A stretch of 28,006 bases of DNA, taken from the IMG/VR virus record IMGVR_UViG_3300043438_000255, positions 1 through 28,006 of that record; one strand, written 5' to 3'. The translations under genes were made by a program, and so were the position numbers. Under the pieces are notes generated by a model, which was not told where the DNA came from, made no database searches, and worked only from the letters and a program-made list of their open reading frames with translations. Below are positions 7,356-14,077 of the stretch, piece after piece. How positions within the stretch are numbered: the first letter of the stretch is position 1; every line of letters begins with the position of its first letter. The DNA comes from a virus.

Positions 7356-9409
7356 TAGTATTCTGTTTCTATTACTTTAAGGAATGATAGTTTAGTAGTA
7401 TTGTATTCCATTGGGTTAAAGTTTTCGACCTTGTTAAGCCTAAACAGTACCCCGTCTATCCAGATGTACTTACTAAAATCTAAGTTAAAAATGTCTACAA
7501 TATCCAATAAACCAAAGCACGTTAATAGCTTACTATCTTTGCTTGTTATCTCGGCAAGATATGGACTATGGTAAGCGTTAAATATATTTGTTGTAGGGTA
7601 TCTATTAGGACTAAATTGTAGTTCTTTAGGTGCGCCAAAGTTTATATCGTTAGTAGGGTTAATAGGGTCGTCTAAGTGCCCTGCATAACCATAGCTTGTG
7701 TAAGATGCTAAAGTAGTAGAACCATTCATTATTGCCCAACTACCTACACCCGTAATCTTCTTTGTTTGCATTATTCGTATAATGCTATCCATTCTATCTT
7801 CTGCGTTATTACTATTTGACTTTTTATAGATAGCAGGAAATACTTTGTCTTGTCCTGTTTGTTGAAACAATACAGACGATGCAAATATAACTTCTAAAGT
7901 ATCGGTTTCTTTTACGAAATCAAACTCGGTATCGTATATAAAATCGCCATAACCTTCGGTGTACTTTTTACGATAGTTTTCGTTATAGAAGTCATTGTCT
8001 GATGTAAACTTATAGTTATAGTAACGGGCGTTAATTTCACTCATTGGCTTTATGCTCAAAGGCTTTGACCTATCTATTTTGTTAGTCCAATCTTCTGCAT
8101 TAGCCGACACATTAGGATAGAAGTCCACAAACGGACTAATAACAAGTTCCTTGTCGTTAAACTTATTCTCATAAACGTAAAGGTTAAACATTTTGACAAT
8201 GCTTAAAAAGAAATCTCTTTGGAATATACCTTTAGGGATTGTATCGTTTACTGTTATTGTTTCGCCTAAGTTAATTTGTACTTGCGTAGGTGTACTTGTA
8301 GTAAGTTTAACCTCGCCCATAATTACGCCTATAATAATTCCGTTACCTAATACCTCTACCTGCATTGTGTCGTTAGTAGCAAAATTGACACCGCTAATTG
8401 TAAAGTTACAATCCATAAAGTCGTTAATACTTGCATCAAAGTCCTGTCTGCCTATTTCATTACCATTCTTTTTTAGTATTACTGAATAGCTTGGTAAACT
8501 TGGATTGAAAAAAGTAACATCTCCACGAAGCGTTAATTCTAAATTCGTTGTTATTGTAGGAGTACCCGTATAAGTAAATAACTGCCCTAATGTATCAAGT
8601 GTAAAGCTACCTGCCGTTACCATTGTAAACTCGGCATAAGGACTTAGGTTAGTATTAATAGTTATTACTTTAGCGGCTGCGTTTAAACTCGTATTATTTA
8701 AAGCCGTAATAGTTGTTTGGTTATGTGGTATTATTAGCCTATTAAATAAAGCACTATTAAAGAACGGGCAAGTAAAAGTATAATCTGTACCTGCAAATAT
8801 CTTTTGAATATACTCTTTAACATATAAAGCAGGTCGAAACGTTGTATATTGGAAGTCCTTTTTAAGTGTTCCGTATGTACCAGTACTAACGTTTCCGTAA
8901 TCTATAAGTGGATAGTAATAACCCGAACCACCTACGTTATCCCAACTCGAACTAATATTGGCTACGCTATAAGTATGGTTGTAAGCACTAAAATCTAAAT
9001 CTTCTAAACGCTTATTGCCTAACTGGTTAATAAACCCACCAAGTTCTCCAAATACGCTACATTGATACTCGATAGTTTCTTTGTCTATAACTATCTCTAA
9101 TATTCGTAAAGTGCCTTTGAATATTTGCACCTTATCAATAAATATTTTACAATTAGCTTGTTTAGTTACGTTGTAGTTATACCCTACGTTTGGTAATGTG
9201 TTATCTGTAAAGTTAGCGTTGTTAAGTTCGAAGATGTAACCAAACACCAAGTTATTAGTTGCCGTTCCTGGTATGCTTATTGTTTTGCTAAAGGAAGTAT
9301 TGCGACTACCGAACTCACTTACATCATCAATGGCATAAGTAAACTCGGTAGATATATCTTGCAATAAATCAATCTTCCTATCTTCTACGTATATCTCGGT
9401 ACTAATCAT
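7355..9409 (-). CDS. Large tail protein, hub or distal tail candidate
   Basis: A 684-residue beta-rich protein with no visible catalytic motif. The N-terminal segment EIYVEDRKIDLLQDISTEFTYAIDD and FSKTISIPGTATNNLVFGYI (residues about 5-60) resembles the opening of large tail proteins in Bacteroidota phages. The C-terminus DGVLFRLNKVENFNPMEYNTTKLSFLKV matches the same family from memory. It overlaps its neighbours by one base on each side (ATG sharing with stop), so it is part of a tightly coupled block with the 404-residue gene and the tape measure. In classical order a gene next to the tape measure codes for a distal tail or baseplate hub component; that is the inference here. Confidence 0.7.
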   Translation of the reverse strand: MISTEIYVEDRKIDLLQDISTEFTYAIDDVSEFGSRNTSFSKTISIPGTATNNLVFGYIFELNNANFTDNTLPNVGYNYNVTKQANCKIFIDKVQIFKGTLRILEIVIDKETIEYQCSVFGELGGFINQLGNKRLEDLDFSAYNHTYSVANISSSWDNVGGSGYYYPLIDYGNVSTGTYGTLKKDFQYTTFRPALYVKEYIQKIFAGTDYTFTCPFFNSALFNRLIIPHNQTTITALNNTSLNAAAKVITINTNLSPYAEFTMVTAGSFTLDTLGQLFTYTGTPTITTNLELTLRGDVTFFNPSLPSYSVILKKNGNEIGRQDFDASINDFMDCNFTISGVNFATNDTMQVEVLGNGIIIGVIMGEVKLTTSTPTQVQINLGETITVNDTIPKGIFQRDFFLSIVKMFNLYVYENKFNDKELVISPFVDFYPNVSANAEDWTNKIDRSKPLSIKPMSEINARYYNYKFTSDNDFYNENYRKKYTEGYGDFIYDTEFDFVKETDTLEVIFASSVLFQQTGQDKVFPAIYKKSNSNNAEDRMDSIIRIMQTKKITGVGSWAIMNGSTTLASYTSYGYAGHLDDPINPTNDINFGAPKELQFSPNRYPTTNIFNAYHSPYLAEITSKDSKLLTCFGLLDIVDIFNLDFSKYIWIDGVLFRLNKVENFNPMEYNTTKLSFLKVIETEY

Positions 9410-10623
9410 TATCTAAATTGGCTTGTTAAGTATTTTCCTACTTCTACTTCAATCTCAAAGTTAAATAGTTTGTCCGCACTCTCTAACTTGTACTCATAGT
9501 TAGTTGTGGTTATGGTAACAGGGAAGTATGCACCAAGAACTTCCATATATACAATAGGACTTGATACAAGTTGAGCCAACCAAGAATAATCTTGTTCGCT
9601 AACCCAATCAGAAGTAAGCTTATATCTATCCTTATGCTGAATAGCATAGTTGAAAGTCGTTTCGTTATACCTGTTATATCCATCGATGTTTGTCATTTGT
9701 CCACCTACAAGCTGCCAATCGCTTCGCCTGTATGATGCTCTTTGATATTCGCTCGACCTTCTATTTACAAGGGCAAACTTTTTTGTGTCCCAACCGCCTA
9801 ATCTATTTAAGAACTCTAAGTTAAATTGTTGGTATTTAGGATAGCACTTATGTCTTAGTTTTATTACCCTTGTTTGTGCGCCACCTCTTTTTAAATAGAA
9901 ATTATAGCCGTAAGTATTCTCGTCTATAATCGTGCCAGATGCCCAATCGTTTATGTGTCCTGCTTGTAAGTTAAACATATTAAATTGTCCGCTTAAGGTA
10001 ATGTTACCGCTTACTGTATTAGTAACTACATCTCCAGGAGCTAAAACCTCAACCCACGCAGAATAACCGCCCGTTGCTATGCGTAAGAACGTAATGTAAA
10101 AGTTATCTCCGTATTCAAGCGTAATGTCATCTGTATCACGCTCAGTCAAGAAGTCATCAGTAAAATTTTCTAATAGTAAATTGTCGTAATAGTCCGATAG
10201 CACCAAAGGTGTGTTATTCTTAGTTAAGAATATATCTGCAAATAATGGTGGTACAAAGTTGTAAGCTGAGAAGTTACCAGATGCTAAGTTAGTAGTTGTA
10301 ACACCGCTTACCTCTTCGCCTACTCTTATTTGGTAATCTACTTTAATCTTGTCGTTTGAAGCTACAAGTATTGAGTTGCCCGAAGGCTCGAAGTAGTTAG
10401 TAACAAAACTCCTAACCATTGGCGATGCGTTAAACACCCCGTAGCTACCTTCTGCACTTGGCGAAGGGAATACTTTAGAACGTATTACTTGGCTTCCATT
10501 GATGTATACGTCATACACAAACTTAAAGTTTGTAGTTCCGCTATTGGTAGAACTTGAAACAAACCAAAGGTTATCGTGCATTGACGAATATGGTGCAGGA
10601 CTACTTGTTATTGTAATTGCCAT
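9409..10623 (-). CDS. Tail structural protein of unknown role
   Basis: A 404-residue soluble beta-rich protein (opens MAITITSSPAPYSSMHDNLW, includes FKFVYDVYINGSQVIRSKVF and GVFNASPMVRSFVTNYFEPS). No enzyme motif or signal sequence is visible. The N-terminal pattern recurs in Bacteroidota phage tail modules as far as I recall, always beside the large tail protein. It shares one base with both neighbouring genes. Its aromatic residues and repeated beta strands would fit a baseplate or receptor-facing component, but this cannot be told from the sequence alone. Confidence 0.65.
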   Translation of the reverse strand: MAITITSSPAPYSSMHDNLWFVSSSTNSGTTNFKFVYDVYINGSQVIRSKVFPSPSAEGSYGVFNASPMVRSFVTNYFEPSGNSILVASNDKIKVDYQIRVGEEVSGVTTTNLASGNFSAYNFVPPLFADIFLTKNNTPLVLSDYYDNLLLENFTDDFLTERDTDDITLEYGDNFYITFLRIATGGYSAWVEVLAPGDVVTNTVSGNITLSGQFNMFNLQAGHINDWASGTIIDENTYGYNFYLKRGGAQTRVIKLRHKCYPKYQQFNLEFLNRLGGWDTKKFALVNRRSSEYQRASYRRSDWQLVGGQMTNIDGYNRYNETTFNYAIQHKDRYKLTSDWVSEQDYSWLAQLVSSPIVYMEVLGAYFPVTITTTNYEYKLESADKLFNFEIEVEVGKYLTSQFR

Positions 10624-11336
10624 TATTTGTTATCTTTTATTTCTTTTGATATTTTAGCAGATGCCTTAACTGCGTAATCGCCCAATAAAGCATAGGCTAC
10701 ATCTTGCGTAAATTTATTATTGAATACCTGTGCAATAGCATTGTCAAAGTATTTAGTTTGCTCAATACCCTTCTTTTTAATAGACGAAGATATTGCATAG
10801 GCTAACCTTTTCTTATTGGTAGCATCGCTTACTACCTTTTTTAATGATTGCCTTTTGGTTTCCGTCTTGTCTATTTCCCCTTTTTTGTTAGTAGCTACGC
10901 TATCAGTCCTAACGCTTTTCCTTGCCTTATTAAGCCAAGTAAATATATTAGCAGCCATTTTCCTATTAGGGTAAGGACTTTTAAAAGAGTAAGGAGTATT
11001 GCTTGGACTTCCGCTATCGTAACCCTTAACCCCTTGGTTAATAAAATCAAAGTACTCCATTTGTTTGCTCCCTAAAGGGTAGCCTAAATTCAAAGTATAT
11101 TGATTGCCAAACTTAGTGATAACGGGTTGCGAAGGCTCGGCTAATAAACCAGAACTTATAGAGCCTGACTTTTCGAGGTTCTCTTGGATAGCATCGTTAA
11201 AGGCTATGCCGTATTCGTAAAGTACCTTTTCAAGTAATGGCAGTTCGTCTTTCTTAACAACGTTATAGTCGCCCCCTTTAATCTTGTTAAAGAAGCCTTC
11301 CCTTAAAGCCTGTAATTGATTTCTACTAATACTCAC
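10623..11336 (-). CDS. Candidate tail-completion or head-closure protein (HK97 gp10-like)
   Basis: A 237-residue basic protein. The middle holds NLGYPLGSKQMEYFDFINQG and YSFKSPYPNRKMAANIFTWL, and the C-terminal part AYAISSSIKKKGIEQTKYFD is a pattern seen in gp10-like tail-completion proteins, where a residue string of the form A-x-A-I-x-x-x-I-x-x-x-G-I precedes a beta strand. It lies between the tail chaperone pair and the large tail proteins. The start is GTG at 11334-11336, as no ATG fits. An intrinsic terminator lies just upstream, so expression may depend on read-through or a weak internal promoter. The family assignment is tentative. Confidence 0.6.
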   Translation of the reverse strand: MSISRNQLQALREGFFNKIKGGDYNVVKKDELPLLEKVLYEYGIAFNDAIQENLEKSGSISSGLLAEPSQPVITKFGNQYTLNLGYPLGSKQMEYFDFINQGVKGYDSGSPSNTPYSFKSPYPNRKMAANIFTWLNKARKSVRTDSVATNKKGEIDKTETKRQSLKKVVSDATNKKRLAYAISSSIKKKGIEQTKYFDNAIAQVFNNKFTQDVAYALLGDYAVKASAKISKEIKDNK

Positions 11337-11359
11337 GCTAATAAATATAAGGAAGGTCT

Positions 11360-11392
11360 AAAAATAACTAACCCCACCAAAATTGGCAGGGT
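11360..11392 (-). terminator. Intrinsic terminator after the tail chaperone pair
   Basis: On the minus strand ACCCTGCCAA and TTGGTGGGGT form a stem of up to ten pairs with two G-U pairs and a tiny loop. It is followed by TAG and then TTATTTTT. It lies 23 bases after the stop of the -1 frame gene and 24 bases before the next start. Confidence 0.72.
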
Positions 11393-11414
11393 GTGTCTGG
11401 GGGTATTGGGGGTC

Positions 11415-11669
11415 TTATTTTATCTTCCTAATGGCTTCGGCATCAAAGTCCGACTTGGCTTTTAAGTACGATAAGCTATTTAAGTAATGTATTATTTTAA
11501 GTTCGTAAGCATCTTGCAAAGGTATGGCTTCGTACTCCGATACTATTTTGGTACAGTATTGCCACCCAAAATATTCCATAAAATTGCTGCCACCTTTTGT
11601 GCCTTGTCCTGTTCCATATTCTCCTTTATTAGGCTCTTCTCCAAAAAGTCCTGGGTAATTGGAGTCCAA
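11415..11669 (-). CDS. Tail assembly chaperone extension, read by -1 frameshift (T-part candidate)
   Basis: This frame is -1 relative to the upstream 208-residue gene and overlaps its last 127 bases. The first possible start is a TTG at 11669, but the frame is open back to about 11742, past a run of nine T. If ribosomes slip at T-TTT-TTT (11693-11687), the product is a fusion of 161 upstream residues plus 90 residues of this frame, about 251 in total. The extension runs from LDSNYPGLFGEEPNKG to DAEAIRKIK. Such G/G-T pairs are typical of long-tailed phages, where the fused form guides tail tube assembly on the tape measure. It could instead be an independent TTG-started gene. Confidence 0.7.
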   Translation of the reverse strand: MDSNYPGLFGEEPNKGEYGTGQGTKGGSNFMEYFGWQYCTKIVSEYEAIPLQDAYELKIIHYLNSLSYLKAKSDFDAEAIRKIK

Positions 11670-12169
11670 TCGTTGAATACTTGATAAAAAAAAACAACCG
11701 AATAATAAACCTCTTTGAAATTGGCAAACAAAAAGTCATTTGCGTAATCTTGGTGCTTGTCCGAATCGTAAGGAAGGTCTATGTATTTAAGCCATTTTCT
11801 TTGTTGTGGGATAGTAATAGATGCAGCTATCTTGTGTAGGTTAGGTATAAGTTCCTTACAAAAGTATTTGCTTTCAATGTAGCGTGAAGCGTTAATGTCC
11901 TTTGCATCTTGTATAAACCTATACATTTTGCCATTGGCTCTTACTCTATTTACGGGTGTACCTTCGTAGTTGTCTTTAAGGAATATTATCTCCGACCTAT
12001 ATTTATTTAGCTTGTCTTTAGGTAGGTTAAGAACTTGATTGTCCGTAAGGTTATTGACTATGCCTACTAACTTGCACTCTAATTCAAACTCCGTTAAGTG
12101 TTCTGGTGGGTTTGTAATGATAGGGTGCATTTGTTGGTATTGCCATACCGATATTTTATTCCAACTCAT
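11543..12169 (-). CDS. Tail assembly chaperone G-like protein
   Basis: A 208-residue soluble protein (starts MSWNKISVWQYQQMHPIITN, has FELECKLVGIVNNLTDNQVL and RKWLKYIDLPYDSDKHQDYA). It resembles phage tail assembly chaperones in general build: an alpha-helical protein made upstream of the tape measure, with a second overlapping frame that would extend it. A T9 run at codons 159-161 provides a slippery site. Residues after the shift point in the unshifted frame include TPITQDFLEKSLIKENMEQD. It starts four bases before the end of the upstream 66-residue gene (ATGA-type overlap). Three genes separate it from the tape measure, more than in lambda or HK97. Confidence 0.7.
   Translation of the reverse strand: MSWNKISVWQYQQMHPIITNPPEHLTEFELECKLVGIVNNLTDNQVLNLPKDKLNKYRSEIIFLKDNYEGTPVNRVRANGKMYRFIQDAKDINASRYIESKYFCKELIPNLHKIAASITIPQQRKWLKYIDLPYDSDKHQDYANDFLFANFKEVYYSVVFFYQVFNDWTPITQDFLEKSLIKENMEQDKAQKVAAILWNILGGNTVPK
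11687..11693 (-). promoter_or_regulatory. Candidate -1 ribosomal frameshift site (T TTT TTT)
   Basis: Within a run of nine T on the minus strand (plus-strand A9 at 11686-11694) the zero-frame codons are GTT TTT TTT TAT, which makes a perfect X-XXY-YYZ heptamer. Possible stimulatory stems lie downstream: ATTGG-ACT-CCAAT 16 bases on, or CTCCAA with TTGGAG further down. Confidence 0.65.
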
Positions 12170-12366
12170 AATTTTTCTATTTCTATTTTAACTTCTTGCC
12201 ACCATTGTTTTGCTATGCAGTTATCCTGTTCGTCAAATGCAATCGGGTTAGAAGCGATTATTTCGTCTACTGCTATTACGGCGCATTGATAGGCTTCTGC
12301 TCTTTGTTGCAATCCTACAACATTAAACTTATCTACTAATTCCTTTGCCTTTTCTTTTGGTGTCAT
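12166..12366 (-). CDS. Conserved small phage protein, unknown function
   Basis: A 66-residue helical protein (MTPKEKAKELVDKFNVVGLQ to EYQ-type middle AYQCAVIAVDEIIASNP, ending WQEVKIEIEKL). I recognise the pattern TPKEKAKELVDKF...AVDEII...WQEVK.EIEKL as widespread in Bacteroidota phages and prophages, always small and without a known function. Its stop overlaps the start of the tail chaperone gene by four bases. Its start overlaps the stop of a small membrane peptide (ATGA). The chain of overlaps indicates one transcript with coupled translation. Confidence 0.75.
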   Translation of the reverse strand: MTPKEKAKELVDKFNVVGLQQRAEAYQCAVIAVDEIIASNPIAFDEQDNCIAKQWWQEVKIEIEKL

Positions 12367-12455
12367 TTACGAAGTTTTAACATTATCTCATAAGCAAGAT
12401 GCCCACCTATGTAGCATAACGCTGCCAAAGGTAAGCAAATTGCAAAGAAGTACAA
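12363..12455 (-). CDS. Small membrane peptide, 30 residues (TTG start)
   Basis: A short open frame from a TTG at 12453-12455 to a TGA that overlaps the next ATG. The product LYFFAICLPLAALCYIGGHLAYEIMLKLRK (split here: LYFFAICLPLAALCY, then IGGHLAYEIMLKLRK) has one membrane segment and a basic tail. No ATG fits; an earlier ATT at 12470 in the same frame would add a basic lead. The ATGA junction with the downstream gene is the main support. There is no recognisable family, and it may be a membrane-active phage peptide. Confidence 0.45.
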   Translation of the reverse strand: MYFFAICLPLAALCYIGGHLAYEIMLKLRK

Positions 12456-12463
12456 TATTTTTA

Positions 12464-12928
12464 TTACTTTAATGATACGGCTACACTTGTTGTGCTACTC
12501 TTAGCAGGTGGGTAAACTTTCGTAACCTCGCCAGTAACTCCGTTAATAATGTCAAGTCCTTGATGCGGAACTTTTTTAAGGAACTCTTCCATATCCTTTT
12601 TGGCTTTAGCTGCGCTATTGTACTCGGTCATTATTTCCTCGTAAGCAGGACTTTCGCATTTGCTAAAGTCATACTTAACCCCTACTTCTCTAATGTTAAA
12701 CTTTGCGCTCATATACTCAAAGTCCTTACCATTAAGTACGGCTGCTTGTAATACCGCATCTTTGTAGTCCTTATTTGCCTTTAGTGTTTCGAGCATATCC
12801 TCTAAGGCTTTAACCTGGAGATGTGTTTTTAACGGGTCTAACTCCCCTGCGTTTAAGCGTTCAATTACTTGATGTGTAAACTCTATGCGTTGTTCTTTTG
12901 TTGTTTCGAAGATTTGTTGAAGTTCCAT
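12464..12928 (-). CDS. Conserved phage protein, unknown function
   Basis: A 154-residue protein using the ATG at 12926-12928; a longer reading frame from a TTG at 12958 would overlap the upstream gene and is less likely. The sequence is helical at first (LKTHLQVKALEDMLETLKAN, about residues 34-53), then contains REVGVKYDFSKCESPAYEEI and ends TGEVTKVYPPAKSSTTSVAV. I recall this layout (a helical start, then a VREGGxxYD-like segment, then a TGE-V and P-x-x-K end) in many Bacteroidota phages next to early or tail genes, with no proven role. The ATG lies one base after the stop of the upstream gene. Confidence 0.75.
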   Translation of the reverse strand: MELQQIFETTKEQRIEFTHQVIERLNAGELDPLKTHLQVKALEDMLETLKANKDYKDAVLQAAVLNGKDFEYMSAKFNIREVGVKYDFSKCESPAYEEIMTEYNSAAKAKKDMEEFLKKVPHQGLDIINGVTGEVTKVYPPAKSSTTSVAVSLK

Positions 12929-12929
12929 T

Positions 12930-13142
12930 TTATATTGTTTCGGGTTTGTAGTTATCAATATCGAAGTATCCTATTTTAGCTGCATCTTCAGGCTTACGCA
13001 TTTTGCGTTTAGAAGGCTCGTAGCCTTTTTCTTTGCAGTAAGTAAGTATCTCTAAGTAAGTAGCATCAATGTTAGACATCATTATACTAATCGGCTCACT
13101 TGCGTAATATTTGTCTATATATTCTTTTGTGCTTTGGGTCAT
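12930..13142 (-). CDS. Hypothetical phage protein
   Basis: A 70-residue soluble protein (MTQSTKEYIDKYYASEPISI, then CKEKGYEPSKRKMRKPEDAA, ending YKPETI). It has no known motif; the C-terminal half is lysine-rich. It starts inside the end of a small membrane peptide frame and ends one base before the next ATG, so it is in the same operon. Confidence 0.6.
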   Translation of the reverse strand: MTQSTKEYIDKYYASEPISIMMSNIDATYLEILTYCKEKGYEPSKRKMRKPEDAAKIGYFDIDNYKPETI

Positions 13143-13221
13143 AGTTTTTAATTGTGTAGTCAGTTAAAGCTGCCATTACAAAACCTGTTGCAATTAGCAG
13201 AAGGCAAATAGCGTAAATCAT
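13096..13221 (-). CDS. Small single-pass membrane protein, 41 residues
   Basis: The ATG at 13219-13221 overlaps the stop of the preceding 28-residue peptide (ATGA). Residues 1-20 (MIYAICLLLIATGFVMAALT) are a clear membrane segment; the rest is basic (YDPKHKRIYRQILRK). The last 47 bases overlap the next gene in another frame. The start overlap and the hydrophobic segment support it, but it is below usual gene-calling length and its function is unknown. Confidence 0.5.
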   Translation of the reverse strand: MIYAICLLLIATGFVMAALTDYTIKNYDPKHKRIYRQILRK

Positions 13222-13304
13222 TTTGAGTAGATGTCTTGAAGTTGCCCAATAAGGTAACAAGCTACTAAAAATACGGCTAAAAGTTGTGCGGTTTCTTTTT
13301 TCAT
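13218..13304 (-). CDS. Small membrane peptide, 28 residues
   Basis: Starts at the ATG of 13302-13304, directly after a leader ending CTAAACACA that is shared with other genes of this block. The product (MKKETAQLLAVFLVACYLIG, then QLQDIYSK) is lysine-led with one membrane segment and an acidic-polar end. Its TGA overlaps the ATG of the next peptide. The pair may be a membrane-acting set, but no family is recognised. Confidence 0.5.
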   Translation of the reverse strand: MKKETAQLLAVFLVACYLIGQLQDIYSK

Positions 13305-13442
13305 TGTGTTTAGTTGAGTTAAAAAAAATATGGGTAAGGCGCTCCCCATCTACGGCATTGGTTCATATTTTAGTGCCTTTACCTATGCTACATCACTATG
13401 TTAAATATGTGCGTTGAATAGCCGCACCCCTATTTTCGATTG
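13305..13442 (-). ncRNA. Gene-free structured spacer, candidate leader RNA or small RNA
   Basis: No gene fits these 138 bases. On the minus strand GTGCG and CGCAC (13427-13409) can form a small hairpin. Further on GGTAAAGGC (13383-13375) pairs with GCCTTACC (13340-13333) with one bulged A, closing a 34-base loop, and is soon followed by eight T (13328-13321). An alternative pairing GGCA with TGCC inside that loop excludes the long stem. The layout is that of an attenuator or a terminated small RNA ahead of the small membrane peptides. No known riboswitch class was recognised. Confidence 0.45.
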
Positions 13443-13730
13443 CTATATAAAGTTAATGATTTTTGGAGTTGAAAGGTAATCTCCACCTGTGCTTGTATGA
13501 AATTGAGAAGAAACTGCTAAATCGTGAATAATACCAGTTTCCATATTGTAGTGAATATCTACAACTTCTCCGTTAAAAACACCTTTTGTGCAAGTATAAA
13601 TATCGTGCAATATATTACGTTGCTCGTGTTTTCTTGATTTTGTAGATAGGTATAAATCAAAACCTTTGGTTTCTAATACCTGAGAAACATTGTTAATTTT
13701 TTTGCTTAATGAAAGGGTAGCGTTTTTCAT
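13443..13730 (-). CDS. Hypothetical protein
   Basis: A 95-residue protein from the ATG at 13728-13730, preceded by a leader ending AAACACAAACACA. A longer frame from a TTG at 13772 exists but overlaps the upstream gene and lacks the leader. The sequence starts MKNATLSLSKKINNVSQVLE and includes YLSTKSRKHEQRNILHDIYT and GEVVDIHYNMETG. It has no membrane segment and no motif I recognise. It is the second gene of the transcript that begins near 13978. Confidence 0.6.
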   Translation of the reverse strand: MKNATLSLSKKINNVSQVLETKGFDLYLSTKSRKHEQRNILHDIYTCTKGVFNGEVVDIHYNMETGIIHDLAVSSQFHTSTGGDYLSTPKIINFI

Positions 13731-13752
13731 TGTGTTTGTGTTTATGATTAAA

Positions 13753-13953
13753 TTATTTACGATTAGAAACAAATAAAGAAACTTTATTTAAATATTCGAA
13801 AGTAACATTAATTCTTATATCGCCATGTGCCATTACTAAATCTTTAACTATGTTTAAAAAATGTTGACCTTCTGCAATATTGCCTTGCTCAAACTCATAT
13901 TGAGCATCATTAATGTAATTTGTAATTGCTTGGCTTAGTACGATAGTTCCCAT
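13753..13953 (-). CDS. Hypothetical protein, first gene of the late operon
   Basis: A 66-residue helical protein (MGTIVLSQAITNYINDAQYE, then GQHFLNIVKDLVMAHGDIRI). It has the position of the first gene after the promoter at 13985-14017 and carries the leader ACAAAAACAAAACACA directly before its ATG. No family is recognised. The middle (EFEQGNIAEGQHFLNIVKDL) resembles a TPR-like helical hairpin only in a general way. Confidence 0.6.
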   Translation of the reverse strand: MGTIVLSQAITNYINDAQYEFEQGNIAEGQHFLNIVKDLVMAHGDIRINVTFEYLNKVSLFVSNRK

Positions 13954-13984
13954 TGTGTTTTGTTTTTGTGGTTAATTGATATAT

Positions 13985-14017
13985 CAAATATACAACCTTT
14001 TCACATTCCACAACAAA
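13985..14017 (-). promoter_or_regulatory. Bacteroidota-type promoter for the structural operon
   Basis: On the minus strand TTTG (14017-14014) is followed by a 21-base gap and TATATTTG (13992-13985), matching -33 TTTG / -7 TAnnTTTG of Bacteroidota. The start of transcription would be near 13978, about 25 bases before the ATG of the first gene. Confidence 0.75.
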
Positions 14018-14043
14018 ATGAGCAAACTTTTTTTTAAAATTGT

Positions 14044-14077
14044 GATGAGCGGTAAATATTAAGGATAAGCGGTAAAT
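14044..14077. repeat. 14-bp direct repeat upstream of the late promoter
   Basis: GATGAGCGGTAAAT (14044-14057) and GATAAGCGGTAAAT (14064-14077) match at 13 of 14 bases with a 20-base period. They lie 27 to 60 bases upstream of the -33 box and begin at the terminase stop codon. Two sites about two helical turns apart suggest a dimeric activator or a phage regulator. Confidence 0.7.
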
